Assembly (NCBI RefSeq): GCF_902459555.1
Contig: NZ_CABPSM010000013.1
Span: 93,275 to 157,274 of the forward strand
Origin: Pandoraea horticolens
GTDB taxonomy: Bacteria; Pseudomonadota; Gammaproteobacteria; Burkholderiales; Burkholderiaceae
Reading direction: 5' to 3'
DNA: 64,000 nt
Position 1 is the stretch's first letter. Each line of letters begins with the position of its first letter. A program made the translations under genes and the position numbers. This document shows positions 1-9,197 of this stretch, piece by piece. The notes below the pieces were generated by a model, which was not told the DNA's origin, did not search any database, and was given only the letters and a program-made list of their open reading frames with translations.

Positions 1-41
1 CCGGAGGGGCCGCGTGGGGGCACGGGGCTGCCGGATGTCGC

Positions 42-773
42 TCAGGCCGCGAGACCCAGCTCGGGCAGCGGGACTTCCTTCTCGACATAGTCGTAGTAGA
101 GCGCCGTCGTATAGAGCAGACGCATTTGTGCGCCAATCTCGCAAATCTTCAGGCAACGCTGCTGCAATTCCGGCGTATTCGCGTTCTCCAGCACGATCTG
201 GTAGCCGCGTTCGCCGTGGATCTCATCCGACACGATATGCAGATCGAAGAACTCGACCTCTTCGTCGGTGAACTTGTACGTATCGCGCAGCGTGGGCGTC
301 TGTTTGCGATAGATCGACGGCACCTGCGACTCAAGGCCGACGACAAGGCCTGCAACGGCAACCACCGGGTCTTCGCGCATCGCCACCGCATAGCACCAGC
401 TTTGCAGGCCGCGCGTGGTCGGCGACATGTTGTCAGGGTCGACCACACGCTCACGTGTCGTGCCGCACGCTTCGGCGAAGCGAATCAGCAGATCGGTGTG
501 GCGATCTCCCCCGATTTCCTCCTCGTACATGTTCGCGAGCAGAAAATCCTTCGCTTCGGTCATGTGGTCCGGTGTACGGGCGTACAGATAGCCGAGGTAA
601 TCCGCGAACGGGCCCACGTAGTGATAGTGATTCTCTGCCCAACGAGCCAGGTGTGCGCGCGACAGCTTGCCGCTTGCCCACGCAATGCTGAACGGCGCCT
701 TGTTCGCGCTCTTGCCCTTGATTGCCTCTTCGAGTGCTGCGCGGAAGGTCTCGCGATCCATCAGTTCTGCCAT
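42..773 (-). CDS. Heme-oxygenase-like diiron (TenA/PqqC-fold) protein
   Basis: A 243-residue, all-helical protein of the PqqC/TenA/CADD-like 'iron-containing redox enzyme' superfamily. Visible metal-ligand-type motifs are ENHYHY near residue 47, EEIGGDRHTDLL near 85-96, and HIVSDEIHGERG near 179, an HxxxDxxH pattern typical of heme-oxygenase-like diiron oxidases. The start is supported by an AAGGAG Shine-Dalgarno upstream of 773. It lies downstream of an MFS importer and an amidase on the same strand, and its own upstream region has a GTATAC-type palindrome also seen before the amidase, so a shared catabolic role is inferred. The substrate cannot be told. Family confidence is good; function is unknown. 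Confidence 0.8.
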   Translation of the reverse strand: MAELMDRETFRAALEEAIKGKSANKAPFSIAWASGKLSRAHLARWAENHYHYVGPFADYLGYLYARTPDHMTEAKDFLLANMYEEEIGGDRHTDLLIRFAEACGTTRERVVDPDNMSPTTRGLQSWCYAVAMREDPVVAVAGLVVGLESQVPSIYRKQTPTLRDTYKFTDEEVEFFDLHIVSDEIHGERGYQIVLENANTPELQQRCLKICEIGAQMRLLYTTALYYDYVEKEVPLPELGLAA

Positions 774-847
774 GTCTTACTCCTTGATTTCAGGTGGATA
801 ACCCGCTGCGTTCATGAATGCCGGGTCTCGATCTGCATTTTTGTACA

Positions 848-857
848 CTGTATACAG
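848..857. promoter_or_regulatory. Perfect palindrome CTGTATACAG, probable repressor operator
   Basis: A perfect 10-bp palindrome lies 75 bp upstream of the diiron-protein start at 773. Its GTATAC core recurs upstream of the amidase at 3819-3828. TGTATACA-type sites are common targets of GntR-family (FCD/VanR-like) repressors. No such regulator is in the window, so the assignment is inference. Confidence 0.5.
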
Positions 858-920
858 TTTTAACGAAAATGCCAATACAACAAATTCTGTATGCGGTGCT
901 CCGGTGAGGCGCGAGGAAAA

Positions 921-2240
921 TCAATCGGCCGCGTTGCGAACGGCGTGCGACATCGGGGGCTCGACTGCGGGTGCCGGGTTTGCGCTGGGTTTGACGGGGT
1001 CGATGGCGTCCAGCTCGATACCGTTCGTCTCGGGCAACATCAAGGCTGCGATGATGACAAAACCGTACCCGACGGCCGCAACGATGGGAATCGCGAGTGT
1101 GAGGGTCGTGTGACCGCTGGCCAGCCAGCCTGCCATGAACGGGAAGACGGAGCCGATGACGCGGCCTGCGTTATAGGCCACACCGTAGCCGGTCGCGCGA
1201 ATCTCGTGCGGATAAGTCTCCGAGATTGTCGCCGCCACGCCCGCGAAGGTGCCTTGCATCAGCACGCCCATGAGGAAACCCAGCACCATCATGACGGGCA
1301 TGGGCGCGGGAATCAGCATGTACGCAATGCTCATGACGAACGCCCCGAGTGCGAACAGGATGTACGTCGGACGACGCCCCAGCCGGTCGGTGCTCCACGC
1401 ACCTACGGCGTAGCCGACAATCGATCCGCTGATCGTGATCGCCAGCCACAAGCCGGTGCCCGTGACAGAGAGCCCTCGCTCGGTCTTGAGCCAGGTAGGC
1501 ATCCACGTCGCGATGGCATAGTAGGCGCCGAGCATGCCCCCCGAAAGCAGGCTGCACAGGAACGTGCGCGCCGCTAGACGCCCGCTGAATACGCTGCGGA
1601 TCGTCGTGAGCGGGCTCGTCTTGCTTCGTTCGGCCAGCGTGCGCGTGAAAGCCTCCGGTTCTTCGAGATTGCGTCGCAGCCAGAACACCATCAGTGCAGG
1701 CGCCACACCGATGAACAGGCAAACCCGCCACGCCCAGTCAGGCGGCAACCAACTGAAGATCACACTATAGGCCAGTGCCGCCAGCGCCCAGCCGAACGAG
1801 TAGCTGCTGGCGGTGAAGCCCGAGAACTTGCCGCGATGCGCGGGATTACGAATCGTCTCCATCACGAGCACCATGCACAGCGACGACTCTCCGCCGAAGC
1901 CCAGCCCCTGGATGATTCGCAGTACGGCCAGTTGCGTTGGCGAGTTGGCGAGACCGCAGGCGAAACACGCCAGCGCGAACAAGGCGATGGTCCAGCGAAG
2001 AATGCGCACGCGTCCGTAGCGGTCGGCCAGCAGGCCTGCCCCGATGGCGCCTACGAGCGACGCAATCAGTGTGTAGGTGACGATGCTGCCGGCAGTCGCC
2101 TTGCTCATGCTCCAGGTCGTCAACAGCACCGGGATGAGAAAGGAATAGATCATGAAGTCGTAGACGTCGACCGTATGGCCGATGAAGGTGCCGGCAAAGG
2201 CGCGCTTCTCGTTTTTCGACAGTGAGTTGAGCCAGGACAT
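921..2240 (-). CDS. MFS transporter, aromatic acid:H+ symporter (AAHS)-like
   Basis: A 439-residue inner-membrane protein with 12 predicted hydrophobic segments. The MFS loop-2/3 signature LLADRYGRVRILRW is near residues 70-83, a second copy STDRLGRRPTYIL is near 285, and FGGESSLCMVLVMET is typical of AAHS/metabolite:H+ symporters. The start has a strong AAGGAGG Shine-Dalgarno. It lies 50 bp after the amidase stop on the same strand, so co-transcription is likely. It probably imports the carboxylate or amide compound handled by the neighbouring amidase; the substrate is not visible in the sequence. Confidence 0.85.
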   Translation of the reverse strand: MSWLNSLSKNEKRAFAGTFIGHTVDVYDFMIYSFLIPVLLTTWSMSKATAGSIVTYTLIASLVGAIGAGLLADRYGRVRILRWTIALFALACFACGLANSPTQLAVLRIIQGLGFGGESSLCMVLVMETIRNPAHRGKFSGFTASSYSFGWALAALAYSVIFSWLPPDWAWRVCLFIGVAPALMVFWLRRNLEEPEAFTRTLAERSKTSPLTTIRSVFSGRLAARTFLCSLLSGGMLGAYYAIATWMPTWLKTERGLSVTGTGLWLAITISGSIVGYAVGAWSTDRLGRRPTYILFALGAFVMSIAYMLIPAPMPVMMVLGFLMGVLMQGTFAGVAATISETYPHEIRATGYGVAYNAGRVIGSVFPFMAGWLASGHTTLTLAIPIVAAVGYGFVIIAALMLPETNGIELDAIDPVKPSANPAPAVEPPMSHAVRNAAD

Positions 2241-2289
2241 GAAGGTGTCCTCCTTAGGTTGTCGTGGTGTTGTGGGGATTTCCGGGGTG

Positions 2290-3798
2290 TCAGGCAGGAG
2301 GTACGAAAGCGTAGCCGGCGGCTTCCAGCAATCTGGCTACATGAATCGAGCGCAGGTCGTGATACAGCGGCGCCACGATCTGAACGCCCACGGGCAGCCC
2401 GTCGACAGTGCGCCCTGCCGGGGCGACGCTCGAGGGCAAGCCGCACAGGCCGGAGTGACCGGCCCAGAAAATCTGTGTGGTGAGCGGCTGCGCCCGCCCG
2501 TTGACGTCCAGCGTGCGTTGCCACGGTGCGCCCGCCTCGTTCAAGGTGAACGCCGGCGTAGCGGCCACGGGACACAACAGCACGTCGACCTGCTCGAATA
2601 GCGCGCGCCAGGCGGCGGCAAAGCGCTCGCGTAGCGGTTGCAGCTTGAGCCAGTCGCGATGCCGCATGACGGCCCCGACATATTGGAGCGACGCATAACG
2701 CCTGTCATCCTGAGGCACCTCGGCAGCGGCCGAGACGGCGGCGGCGAAGGCGTCGTCTCCGAGATAGCCGCTGGTGGCCGCGCGCAGCATCAGTGTGTAG
2801 ACGCGCAGCAAGTCGCCGGCGTCCAGAGACGGACGCGCATTCCACACTACGGTCGCCCCGCGCCGCTCGAGGTCTTTGCCGAGCGCCACGATGCACTGCT
2901 CCACTTGTGCATCGACTTCGGCAATCGGATGGTTGGGCAGAATGCCGAAGCGGATCTGGCTCAGATCGCTGGCATCGCACCGAGGCAACTCGAAACGGAC
3001 GGCACAGGCAGCGTCGGCGGTTGGGCCGGCAATGGCTGAGAGCACCAACTCAAGGTCGTTAGCGCTTCGGGCGAGTGGCCCGGCAACGTTGATGTCGGGG
3101 AACGTCATTCCGCCCGGCAGCCCATGACCGTCGAGAGGCACCAGACCGTGAGTGCTCTTGTGCGAAAAGATGCCGCAGTAATGGGCGGGGTTGCGGACCG
3201 ATGAACCGATATCCGAGCCCACGTCGAAGAAAGCCATGCCGGAACAGACGGCGGCGGCACTGCCACCGGACGACCCGCCCGGTGTGCGCGAGGTGTCGTG
3301 CGGATTGCGCGTCGTACCGTAAACATCGTTGTAGCTTTGCCAGTCGCGCAGCCAGATCGGTACATTGGTTTTGCCGAGCAGGACAGCCCCGGCGTCGGTC
3401 AATCGCTGAACAACGCCGGCGTGACGCACCGCGATGTTGTCCGCGAATGCCGGATCGCCGACGCTGGTCGGCCAATCCTTGACATCGAACGACTCCTTGA
3501 TCGTGAACGGCACCCCGTGCAAAGGGCCTCGAACCCTGCCCGCACGCAGTTCCGCATCGCGCGTCTGCGCCACCGCATAGGCCTGGTCGAAATCGCTCAC
3601 GATAACCGCGTTCAGCCGCGGATTGGACTGGCGCCAGACGGTCTCACAGGCAGCCACGAGATCCGTCGACGTGGTTTCCCCTCGTCGCAGGGCCTCCTGA
3701 GCCGCGGAAATCGTCGCGTAATGCCAATTGACAACGGATGGTGTCGACCCCGAAGCTTCACCGGGAGCGTGCGCGGCGGCCGTGGAATTTGTCATCAT
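2290..3798 (-). CDS. Amidase signature family enzyme
   Basis: A 502-residue amidase-signature hydrolase, the usual length for the family. The Ser-cisSer-Lys catalytic set is present: Lys101 in GVPFTIKES, the GGSSGGS loop at 174-180 with the cis-serine, and the nucleophile region GSDIGSSVRNP with Ser200. The family hydrolyses C-N amide bonds. It heads an apparent three-gene minus-strand set with an MFS importer and a diiron protein, so a role in using an imported amide is inferred. A GTATAC operator-like palindrome lies about 20 bp upstream of the start, where a repressor would block transcription. The exact substrate is unknown. Confidence 0.88.
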   Translation of the reverse strand: MMTNSTAAAHAPGEASGSTPSVVNWHYATISAAQEALRRGETTSTDLVAACETVWRQSNPRLNAVIVSDFDQAYAVAQTRDAELRAGRVRGPLHGVPFTIKESFDVKDWPTSVGDPAFADNIAVRHAGVVQRLTDAGAVLLGKTNVPIWLRDWQSYNDVYGTTRNPHDTSRTPGGSSGGSAAAVCSGMAFFDVGSDIGSSVRNPAHYCGIFSHKSTHGLVPLDGHGLPGGMTFPDINVAGPLARSANDLELVLSAIAGPTADAACAVRFELPRCDASDLSQIRFGILPNHPIAEVDAQVEQCIVALGKDLERRGATVVWNARPSLDAGDLLRVYTLMLRAATSGYLGDDAFAAAVSAAAEVPQDDRRYASLQYVGAVMRHRDWLKLQPLRERFAAAWRALFEQVDVLLCPVAATPAFTLNEAGAPWQRTLDVNGRAQPLTTQIFWAGHSGLCGLPSSVAPAGRTVDGLPVGVQIVAPLYHDLRSIHVARLLEAAGYAFVPPA

Positions 3799-3818
3799 GG
3801 AACACCCAATTCAGTATT

Positions 3819-3828
3819 CTGTATACCA
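3819..3828. promoter_or_regulatory. CTGTATACCA imperfect palindrome upstream of amidase
   Basis: The site lies just upstream of the amidase start at 3798. It shares CTGTATAC with the perfect palindrome at 848-857, suggesting that one GntR-like repressor controls both transcription units. Confidence 0.45.
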
Positions 3829-4080
3829 TCGATGGACAAATTTACGCTGTCAAGTCACTTGCCGATCAGGGTTTGTGCGTAAACGCAGAGGCCTCATCCG
3901 ATCCGATACCCAAGGCGAAGCTTGCTAATATGCCACCCGGCTCAGGTGGGGGCGTGCTGCGCTATGTCTGCGCATCCTCCAAATGGATGAATACGGCAGG
4001 CGTCCCGCGACGAGATAATCGCTCGGCGTAGATGTCCGCTGCCAAGGTGATCGCGCAGCGTATGCGACAGGAGAATATCA

Positions 4081-6417
4081 ATGAAAACGAAACGAATCGC
4101 GGCCAATGCCGTTGGCCTCGCCGCCACGTTCGCCCTCGGCTCATCCGCCGCGCTGGCAGCCGATGTCGGCGCGGTCATGCGCAGTTTGCAGCAATTGCAG
4201 ACGGTGCTTGACCAGAACGATCGTGACAATGCGAACCGCCAGGCACAGGCCGCGGCCGAGCAAGCACGGCGCGCCGCCGCCGATGCCCAGAAAAAGCGGC
4301 AAGAGGACGATCAGCGTCAGCGCGCCGCAACGGCACGTGCGCAAGCCTCAGCCCAGGAACTCGCCGCGCTCGCGCCGCCGCCGGAATGGGCAAGCCATCT
4401 GGTCATCAATCGCAAGCTGCTTGAGCGTAACCCGGCTTCGAGCGGCGGCGAAGTGGGCATCATGTCCCGTATGTCACCGGCCGTGTCACAGGACAGCAGC
4501 CTTCTGGCGTACGTCAACACATCGAATCAGGTCGTCGTGCGGCCATTCGCAGGTGGCCCGGAGCGTGTCGTCTACACGCTGCCCAAACCGGATTCGTCCG
4601 TCATCCTCTCTTTCGCAGGGAATCAATCCCTTCTCATCACTGGCATGTCCGGCATGACCATCGGCGTCGAACTGGTCGATCTCCAGGGGCGTGCGCTGAT
4701 GTCGTGGCCGAAAGGATGGTCGGTATATGCGTATGAAAACCGCATTTACGGCAGTCACCAAACTTTCTCGCCGAACGTCTGTCATCAGGTCGCACTCTAC
4801 GACACCAGCGGCAAACCGATCACCCAGATGGATCTCAGCGGACAGTCGGCCAATCGGTGCGACTCTCGCCTGACGAGAGACGGTAAGTTCCAGGTCATCG
4901 TACAGCGCGGCAACGAGGTATCGGTCTACGTCAACGGCCAGCAAACGGCGTCGTTTTCGGGCGACGGCCGCAAGGGCAGCGAATACGCCTCAGCGACGTA
5001 CGTCGTCGTCGAAGACGGGCGCTACGCGGTCTCCTGGCTCAACGGCGGCGAGCCTGAAAAGACGATGCCGTTCAGGGTCTGGGACGTGCGCGCCAACAAG
5101 TTGCTGTGCGAGTTGCCACGCAACGACGGCTGGCTCGGCGCCGATAAACAAGGGCGTGTCAGCATCAGCACGCCGCCGGCAAGTGTCGACGTGCCCAACT
5201 GCCGGTTACAGGCACTCAATATTCCGGGCCAATTCTTTCGCGACGGCGATTTCGCGACGGTAATGGACGGCAAGTCGGGGCAGTTGACGCTGCTCGATCC
5301 CAATACGCTGCAAGTCCGCAGGACAGTGACGACGAAGGTACGCGGCGACTACATAAGCGCGCGACCCACAGCCCCGGGCAGCCAGTACGTGATCGTTGGC
5401 AACCCGGCTTACGGCGATGACCACGATGACGATTTTGCGCAGGTGTTCGATAGCAAGACTGGCCAATTGGTGCAACAGCCGGCAGGACGCCTGCGCGGAT
5501 CAACGGTGGCCTACACGCTGGCCGAGGCAGGTGAATGGAACAAGGTCAAACCGATCCGGATCACGCGCATCGCGCAATCGAGCGCAAACGGCAAAGGCGA
5601 TGCGTACTCCGCGTACCTGAAGTCGCTCCAGAAAGACAAATACGAAACGACGGCCGAGTACCGCAATCGCGTCGGGAAACTCGCACAGCCCTTCGAGATG
5701 GAAGTTGCCGTGCGCGATTACAACGCGGACGGTAGTTATTTTTCAGGCACCTATCAGGGCGTGCCGATCGGTGTGCCGATGCCCGGCGCGCAGGCCCGGC
5801 GACTGGACGGCATGACATCGCTGAACGTCAAGGGCCAGTTGAGCGTCGTCGACGAGGACTTTCTCGAACTTCGTAACGCATCGATTACGCTGCAAGACGG
5901 CAGCCTGGTGCAGATACCTCAGACCAAATTGCCCGCACGGCGGGCGGTGCGGGCAGATGCCGCGGCGACAGCGCCCGGTGTGATGCTCAAGACAAGTGCC
6001 GCGACATCCGGTGCTGCGAAAGGCGGGAGCGCCTCTGCGGAATGTCGCGGCGACTTCAGCTATCTGGCGCCGAACCTGCGGGCCTACACAAATAGCGATC
6101 TGGCGCGGGCGCGACAGGAAATTCTCACAACCTCCGTACCGGAGACGCTGGCGGACATGCGTCGCAAAGGCGTCACGATGGCGACCGTCAACCAACGCAT
6201 CGCGGAACTCGACGAGGCTGCCAATCAGGCCGCGCAGACGGCCAACCAGACCGACGGTGGCGGCAACAGCATCCAGAAGGCAAAAACGGACACGCTGCCA
6301 CTGAATTGGCCATGCGAAGGCATCCACTCGTCGGCCGTGTGCGTCTACATCTTGCAACGCTGGGAAGCACAGCTTACAAGGGAAGTCGCGGGGATGATGA
6401 GCAAATGCGGTGTTTGA
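4081..6417 (+). CDS. Large secreted protein, coiled coil plus propeller-like region, unknown function
   Basis: 778 residues. The N-terminus is a Sec signal peptide ending near ALAADVGA (cleavage about residue 27). Residues 30-95 are an Ala/Gln/Arg-rich segment with strong coiled-coil character, including NRQAQAAAEQARRAAADAQK. Residues 110-480 carry repeated beta-strand stretches of WD40/propeller type (DSSLLAYVNTSNQVVVRPF, GQLTLLDPNTLQVRRTV). The C-terminal part has paired cysteines (AECRGDF, WPCEGIHSSAVCVY, MMSKCGV) that could form disulphides. I do not recognise the family. The gene stands alone between an amidase and a convergent porin gene, and a GC-rich hairpin follows its stop. Confidence 0.75.
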   Translation: MKTKRIAANAVGLAATFALGSSAALAADVGAVMRSLQQLQTVLDQNDRDNANRQAQAAAEQARRAAADAQKKRQEDDQRQRAATARAQASAQELAALAPPPEWASHLVINRKLLERNPASSGGEVGIMSRMSPAVSQDSSLLAYVNTSNQVVVRPFAGGPERVVYTLPKPDSSVILSFAGNQSLLITGMSGMTIGVELVDLQGRALMSWPKGWSVYAYENRIYGSHQTFSPNVCHQVALYDTSGKPITQMDLSGQSANRCDSRLTRDGKFQVIVQRGNEVSVYVNGQQTASFSGDGRKGSEYASATYVVVEDGRYAVSWLNGGEPEKTMPFRVWDVRANKLLCELPRNDGWLGADKQGRVSISTPPASVDVPNCRLQALNIPGQFFRDGDFATVMDGKSGQLTLLDPNTLQVRRTVTTKVRGDYISARPTAPGSQYVIVGNPAYGDDHDDDFAQVFDSKTGQLVQQPAGRLRGSTVAYTLAEAGEWNKVKPIRITRIAQSSANGKGDAYSAYLKSLQKDKYETTAEYRNRVGKLAQPFEMEVAVRDYNADGSYFSGTYQGVPIGVPMPGAQARRLDGMTSLNVKGQLSVVDEDFLELRNASITLQDGSLVQIPQTKLPARRAVRADAAATAPGVMLKTSAATSGAAKGGSASAECRGDFSYLAPNLRAYTNSDLARARQEILTTSVPETLADMRRKGVTMATVNQRIAELDEAANQAAQTANQTDGGGNSIQKAKTDTLPLNWPCEGIHSSAVCVYILQRWEAQLTREVAGMMSKCGV

Positions 6418-6424
6418 TAACTGA

Positions 6425-6452
6425 GCCGCCCAGGCTTCCCGGTCTGGGCGGC
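6425..6452. terminator. GC-rich hairpin between convergent genes
   Basis: GCCGCCCAG (6425-6433) pairs perfectly with CTGGGCGGC (6444-6452) over a 10-nt loop. It sits 8 bases after the stop of the gene ending at 6417 and before the convergent porin stop. There is no clear T-tract, so it may be a bidirectional or 3'-protecting hairpin. Confidence 0.5.
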
Positions 6453-6552
6453 TGCCGGCATCGAGGGACTTTCCCGCCTCACACCCCCGCCTGAGTCCCG
6501 GTGCATCGGCCCACCGGAGCCCCGGCAAACTATCGTCTGCCGGGCGAACGCA

Positions 6553-7863
6553 TTATTGGCCCCATGCATACTGAAGCTGCAAGCGATTCTGGAAGAACTT
6601 TGCGGGCTTGGCCGGCGACGACTGATAGGCGAAGAAGTCGACGATACTGAAGCCCTTCAGCTTTCCCTGAAAGTTGTACATGACGTACACCAGATACTCG
6701 GATTGATTCAGACTCGGTGCCCCAGGGGTGCTCACGAGATCCATGAACGAGTACTGGGTGCCTAGCGTCAGGTTGTCCACAGGCTTGCCACTGATCGACA
6801 GCCCATAAGCCCTGCCAGCGCCCAAATCCTGCGTGCTGGTGATGAACGGCTGGGCAAAGAATGGCCCCGACGACATGTTATGGGCATAGGGCGTCACCAG
6901 CGAGCCATTCTGGTAGGCGTTGGCGTCTGGCCTCGTGTAGTCGTAGCCCAGCGAGACATTCAACGAATTGTGTTTCACGCCGACTTGAAAGCCGTAGACC
7001 TGACTGCGAATTCGCCCCAGAAGATTGCTATCGCCACCGTTCTCATACGCGACCTGAATGCCCGCATACGGTTGAAGCACGCCCTCGTTCAGCGACACGT
7101 GGCCGTCCGCATAGAACATTCGCGCATAGTTCATGTAGTTCACGTACCACGCCTGTCCGTCCACACCGTAAGCGCCAAATGATTGCTTACCGGCACCGCC
7201 GGCACCGTAAAAACCCGGCGTGCCGTTCATGCCAATCGTCGAGCCGCCATCGAAGTCCGAGTTGTAAGCCGTTCTGTCGGTGAACGAGTCGCTGGTCCAC
7301 GACTTCCAACGGAACATCCGGAAGGCCTCGATGTAATTGTCCTTCGTGCCGTATCTGCCCAAGACCCCCTGGAACAGCTGCGGCGCAATGCGGTAGTCGT
7401 ACGGTGAGATGAACGGCACGTCAAACGACTGATTCCCCGCCGTCGCCGTAAATAGCGACTTCCTGTATTGGACATAGGCCTCGCCGAGTGTCGTGAATGA
7501 CGGCCCCAGACTGCCATCTACACGAGACGTGTCTGACGGATGAAGCAAGGAACGCGAAGCGTATGCGCTCACGCCGAAGGAAATGCCATAGAGCGACGCC
7601 GATTGCAACGTCAGGCCGCCACCGTAATTGATCGTGTTCTGGTTGAGTCCCTTGTTATAGAACGCGTTGTGCGCGCCGTAGTAGAACGCGCGCACATCCC
7701 CCGAGACATGGCCTTCCGTGAAGAGTCCCGCAAGACTGCTGGCTTCCGGTGGCTGCCATGTTTCCAGCACCTGCGCCGACACGAACGTCGGCGCGACGAT
7801 CAATGCAGTTGCGAGCCAAGGAAACATGCTGCGGCAATGCGTGGCTTCCGATTTGACATTCAT
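6553..7863 (-). CDS. OprD-family outer membrane porin
   Basis: 436 residues with a signal peptide ending near TFVSAQ, then a region typical of OprD-type 18-strand porins: GHVSGDVRAFYYGAHNAFYNKG near the start, a middle section with QPYAGIQVAYENGG, and a C-terminal strand ending in a Leu-rich beta pattern (NRLQLQYAWGQ). Such porins pass basic amino acids, aromatic acids or small peptides. It is divergent from the IclR regulator across a 412-bp intergenic region, so common regulation is possible but not shown. Confidence 0.85.
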   Translation of the reverse strand: MNVKSEATHCRSMFPWLATALIVAPTFVSAQVLETWQPPEASSLAGLFTEGHVSGDVRAFYYGAHNAFYNKGLNQNTINYGGGLTLQSASLYGISFGVSAYASRSLLHPSDTSRVDGSLGPSFTTLGEAYVQYRKSLFTATAGNQSFDVPFISPYDYRIAPQLFQGVLGRYGTKDNYIEAFRMFRWKSWTSDSFTDRTAYNSDFDGGSTIGMNGTPGFYGAGGAGKQSFGAYGVDGQAWYVNYMNYARMFYADGHVSLNEGVLQPYAGIQVAYENGGDSNLLGRIRSQVYGFQVGVKHNSLNVSLGYDYTRPDANAYQNGSLVTPYAHNMSSGPFFAQPFITSTQDLGAGRAYGLSISGKPVDNLTLGTQYSFMDLVSTPGAPSLNQSEYLVYVMYNFQGKLKGFSIVDFFAYQSSPAKPAKFFQNRLQLQYAWGQ

Positions 7864-8275
7864 GGTTGAGTTGGTCTGCCCTGTGTGATTGTTGACCCCT
7901 CTGTCAGCAGTTCAACTGTCAAAGGACCCGCTGTAAATTAACGAGCCAGAATCACGACGCATTCGACATTTCGCAGGATGGAAGCCCACCGGTAAAATCT
8001 CGCCACTTCATATAGTTAGAGAAAAAAAGCGTTGGACTTTACGTGCCGCCCAACACCATGTGCGCTTGTGGTGCATCCCTTTCCCTATAACGGATCGATG
8101 GCGACGCACACGCCACTGCCGTGGTGCAAATCGACGGCTTTCTCACGGAAATACGAAGGCACGTTGTTTGCTTGCCTTTCCCCGATAGCTGTCAAACCTC
8201 GTCGCCCCCTCACCGACCGTACGCGTCACCGCCTGCGCTTCGGGATCGCGCGCGGCAACTTTCGGTATAACGCGT
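7864..8275. other. Intergenic region, porin/IclR divergent promoters
   Basis: This 412-bp stretch between divergent genes is AT-richer than its flanks around 7890-8030. It should carry promoters for both genes. I see no convincing coding sequence in it. Confidence 0.4.
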
Positions 8276-9154
8276 ATGGCACTGCTCCCCGGAAAGTCTC
8301 GCAACGACGCATCACGCAAGGTGGAACCCATTCTGCGCGAAGATAAGTCCTCCGTTCAGGCGCTATCGAGAGCGCTCACCGTGCTGGAAATCCTTTCGGA
8401 AGATGACGACGGCTACCGGCTCGTCGATCTTGCCGAGCGTAGCGGCCTGCCTGCCCCGACGATTCATCGACTGCTCACAACGCTTCAGCAGCGACGCTTC
8501 GTGGTGTTCGAATCGGAGAAAAATCTGTGGAGAATCGGCCCGCAGTGCTTTGCCGTCGGATCGGCGTTCATGCAGCGCCGCGACATGGTCGCTATCGCAA
8601 CGCCTATGCTGCGGCGTCTGCGCGATATCGTCGGAGAGACGGTGAATGTCGGAGGACTCGATCAGGATGAAATCCTGCTGTTGCATCAGATCGAGAGCAA
8701 GCAGACGATGCGCGCCATCTGTCGTCCGGGGCAACGCTCACCGCTCGCGAACACGGCGATGGGAAAGTCGATTCTTGCGTGGTTGCCACCGGAGCGCGTC
8801 ACGCAATTGGTCCAGCAAGGTCTCCCCCGTCTCACTCCGCAATCGATTAATCGTGGCACCGCGCTTCACTCAGCGCTGCGGGAAATTCGCCAGACGGGAT
8901 ATGCCGTCGACAACGAAGAGGTGGCTATCGGGTTGAGATGCATTGCGGCACCGGTCTTCAACGAGTTCTCGCTGCCCATCGCCGCGATCTCCGTAGTCGG
9001 CCCGACGCTTCGCGTCACGCTCGAACGCCTGGACGGTTTGAGCAAATCGGTGATGGTGGCGGCCGCCGAAGTCACGGCCGCCATTGGTGGCCGTCTGCCT
9101 GCGGAGGTCAAGGCCATCATTTCCGCCCGCATGTCGACTGTCACATGCGGTTGA
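8276..9154 (+). CDS. IclR-family transcriptional regulator
   Basis: 292 residues. The N-terminal winged helix (SSVQALSRALTVLEILSE to LPAPTIHRLLTTLQQRRFV) spans about residues 25-85, followed by the IclR effector-binding GAF-like domain, including NTAMGKSILAWLPPERV and a C-terminal block with GLRCIAAPVFNEFSLPIAAISVVGP. Members bind small metabolites and control catabolic operons. It converges with the amidase end of the ring-cleavage operon (44 bp apart), so it is the likely regulator of that operon or of the divergent porin. An initiator codon at 8276 gives an N-terminal extension of about 25 residues; a shorter start is possible. Confidence 0.88.
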   Translation: MALLPGKSRNDASRKVEPILREDKSSVQALSRALTVLEILSEDDDGYRLVDLAERSGLPAPTIHRLLTTLQQRRFVVFESEKNLWRIGPQCFAVGSAFMQRRDMVAIATPMLRRLRDIVGETVNVGGLDQDEILLLHQIESKQTMRAICRPGQRSPLANTAMGKSILAWLPPERVTQLVQQGLPRLTPQSINRGTALHSALREIRQTGYAVDNEEVAIGLRCIAAPVFNEFSLPIAAISVVGPTLRVTLERLDGLSKSVMVAAAEVTAAIGGRLPAEVKAIISARMSTVTCG

Positions 9155-9197
9155 TGGCCCTGCCCCGGACACCGGCACCCGATAACGGCAGGCTGAC

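Noticed and set aside
5743..6528. A 261-codon minus-strand frame under the secreted 778-aa gene
   Set aside because: No motif and complete overlap with a gene having a signal peptide and coherent domains.
8032..8346. A 104-codon plus-strand frame upstream of the IclR gene
   Set aside because: It has no ribosome-binding site and overlaps the IclR start in another frame; composition is not protein-like.
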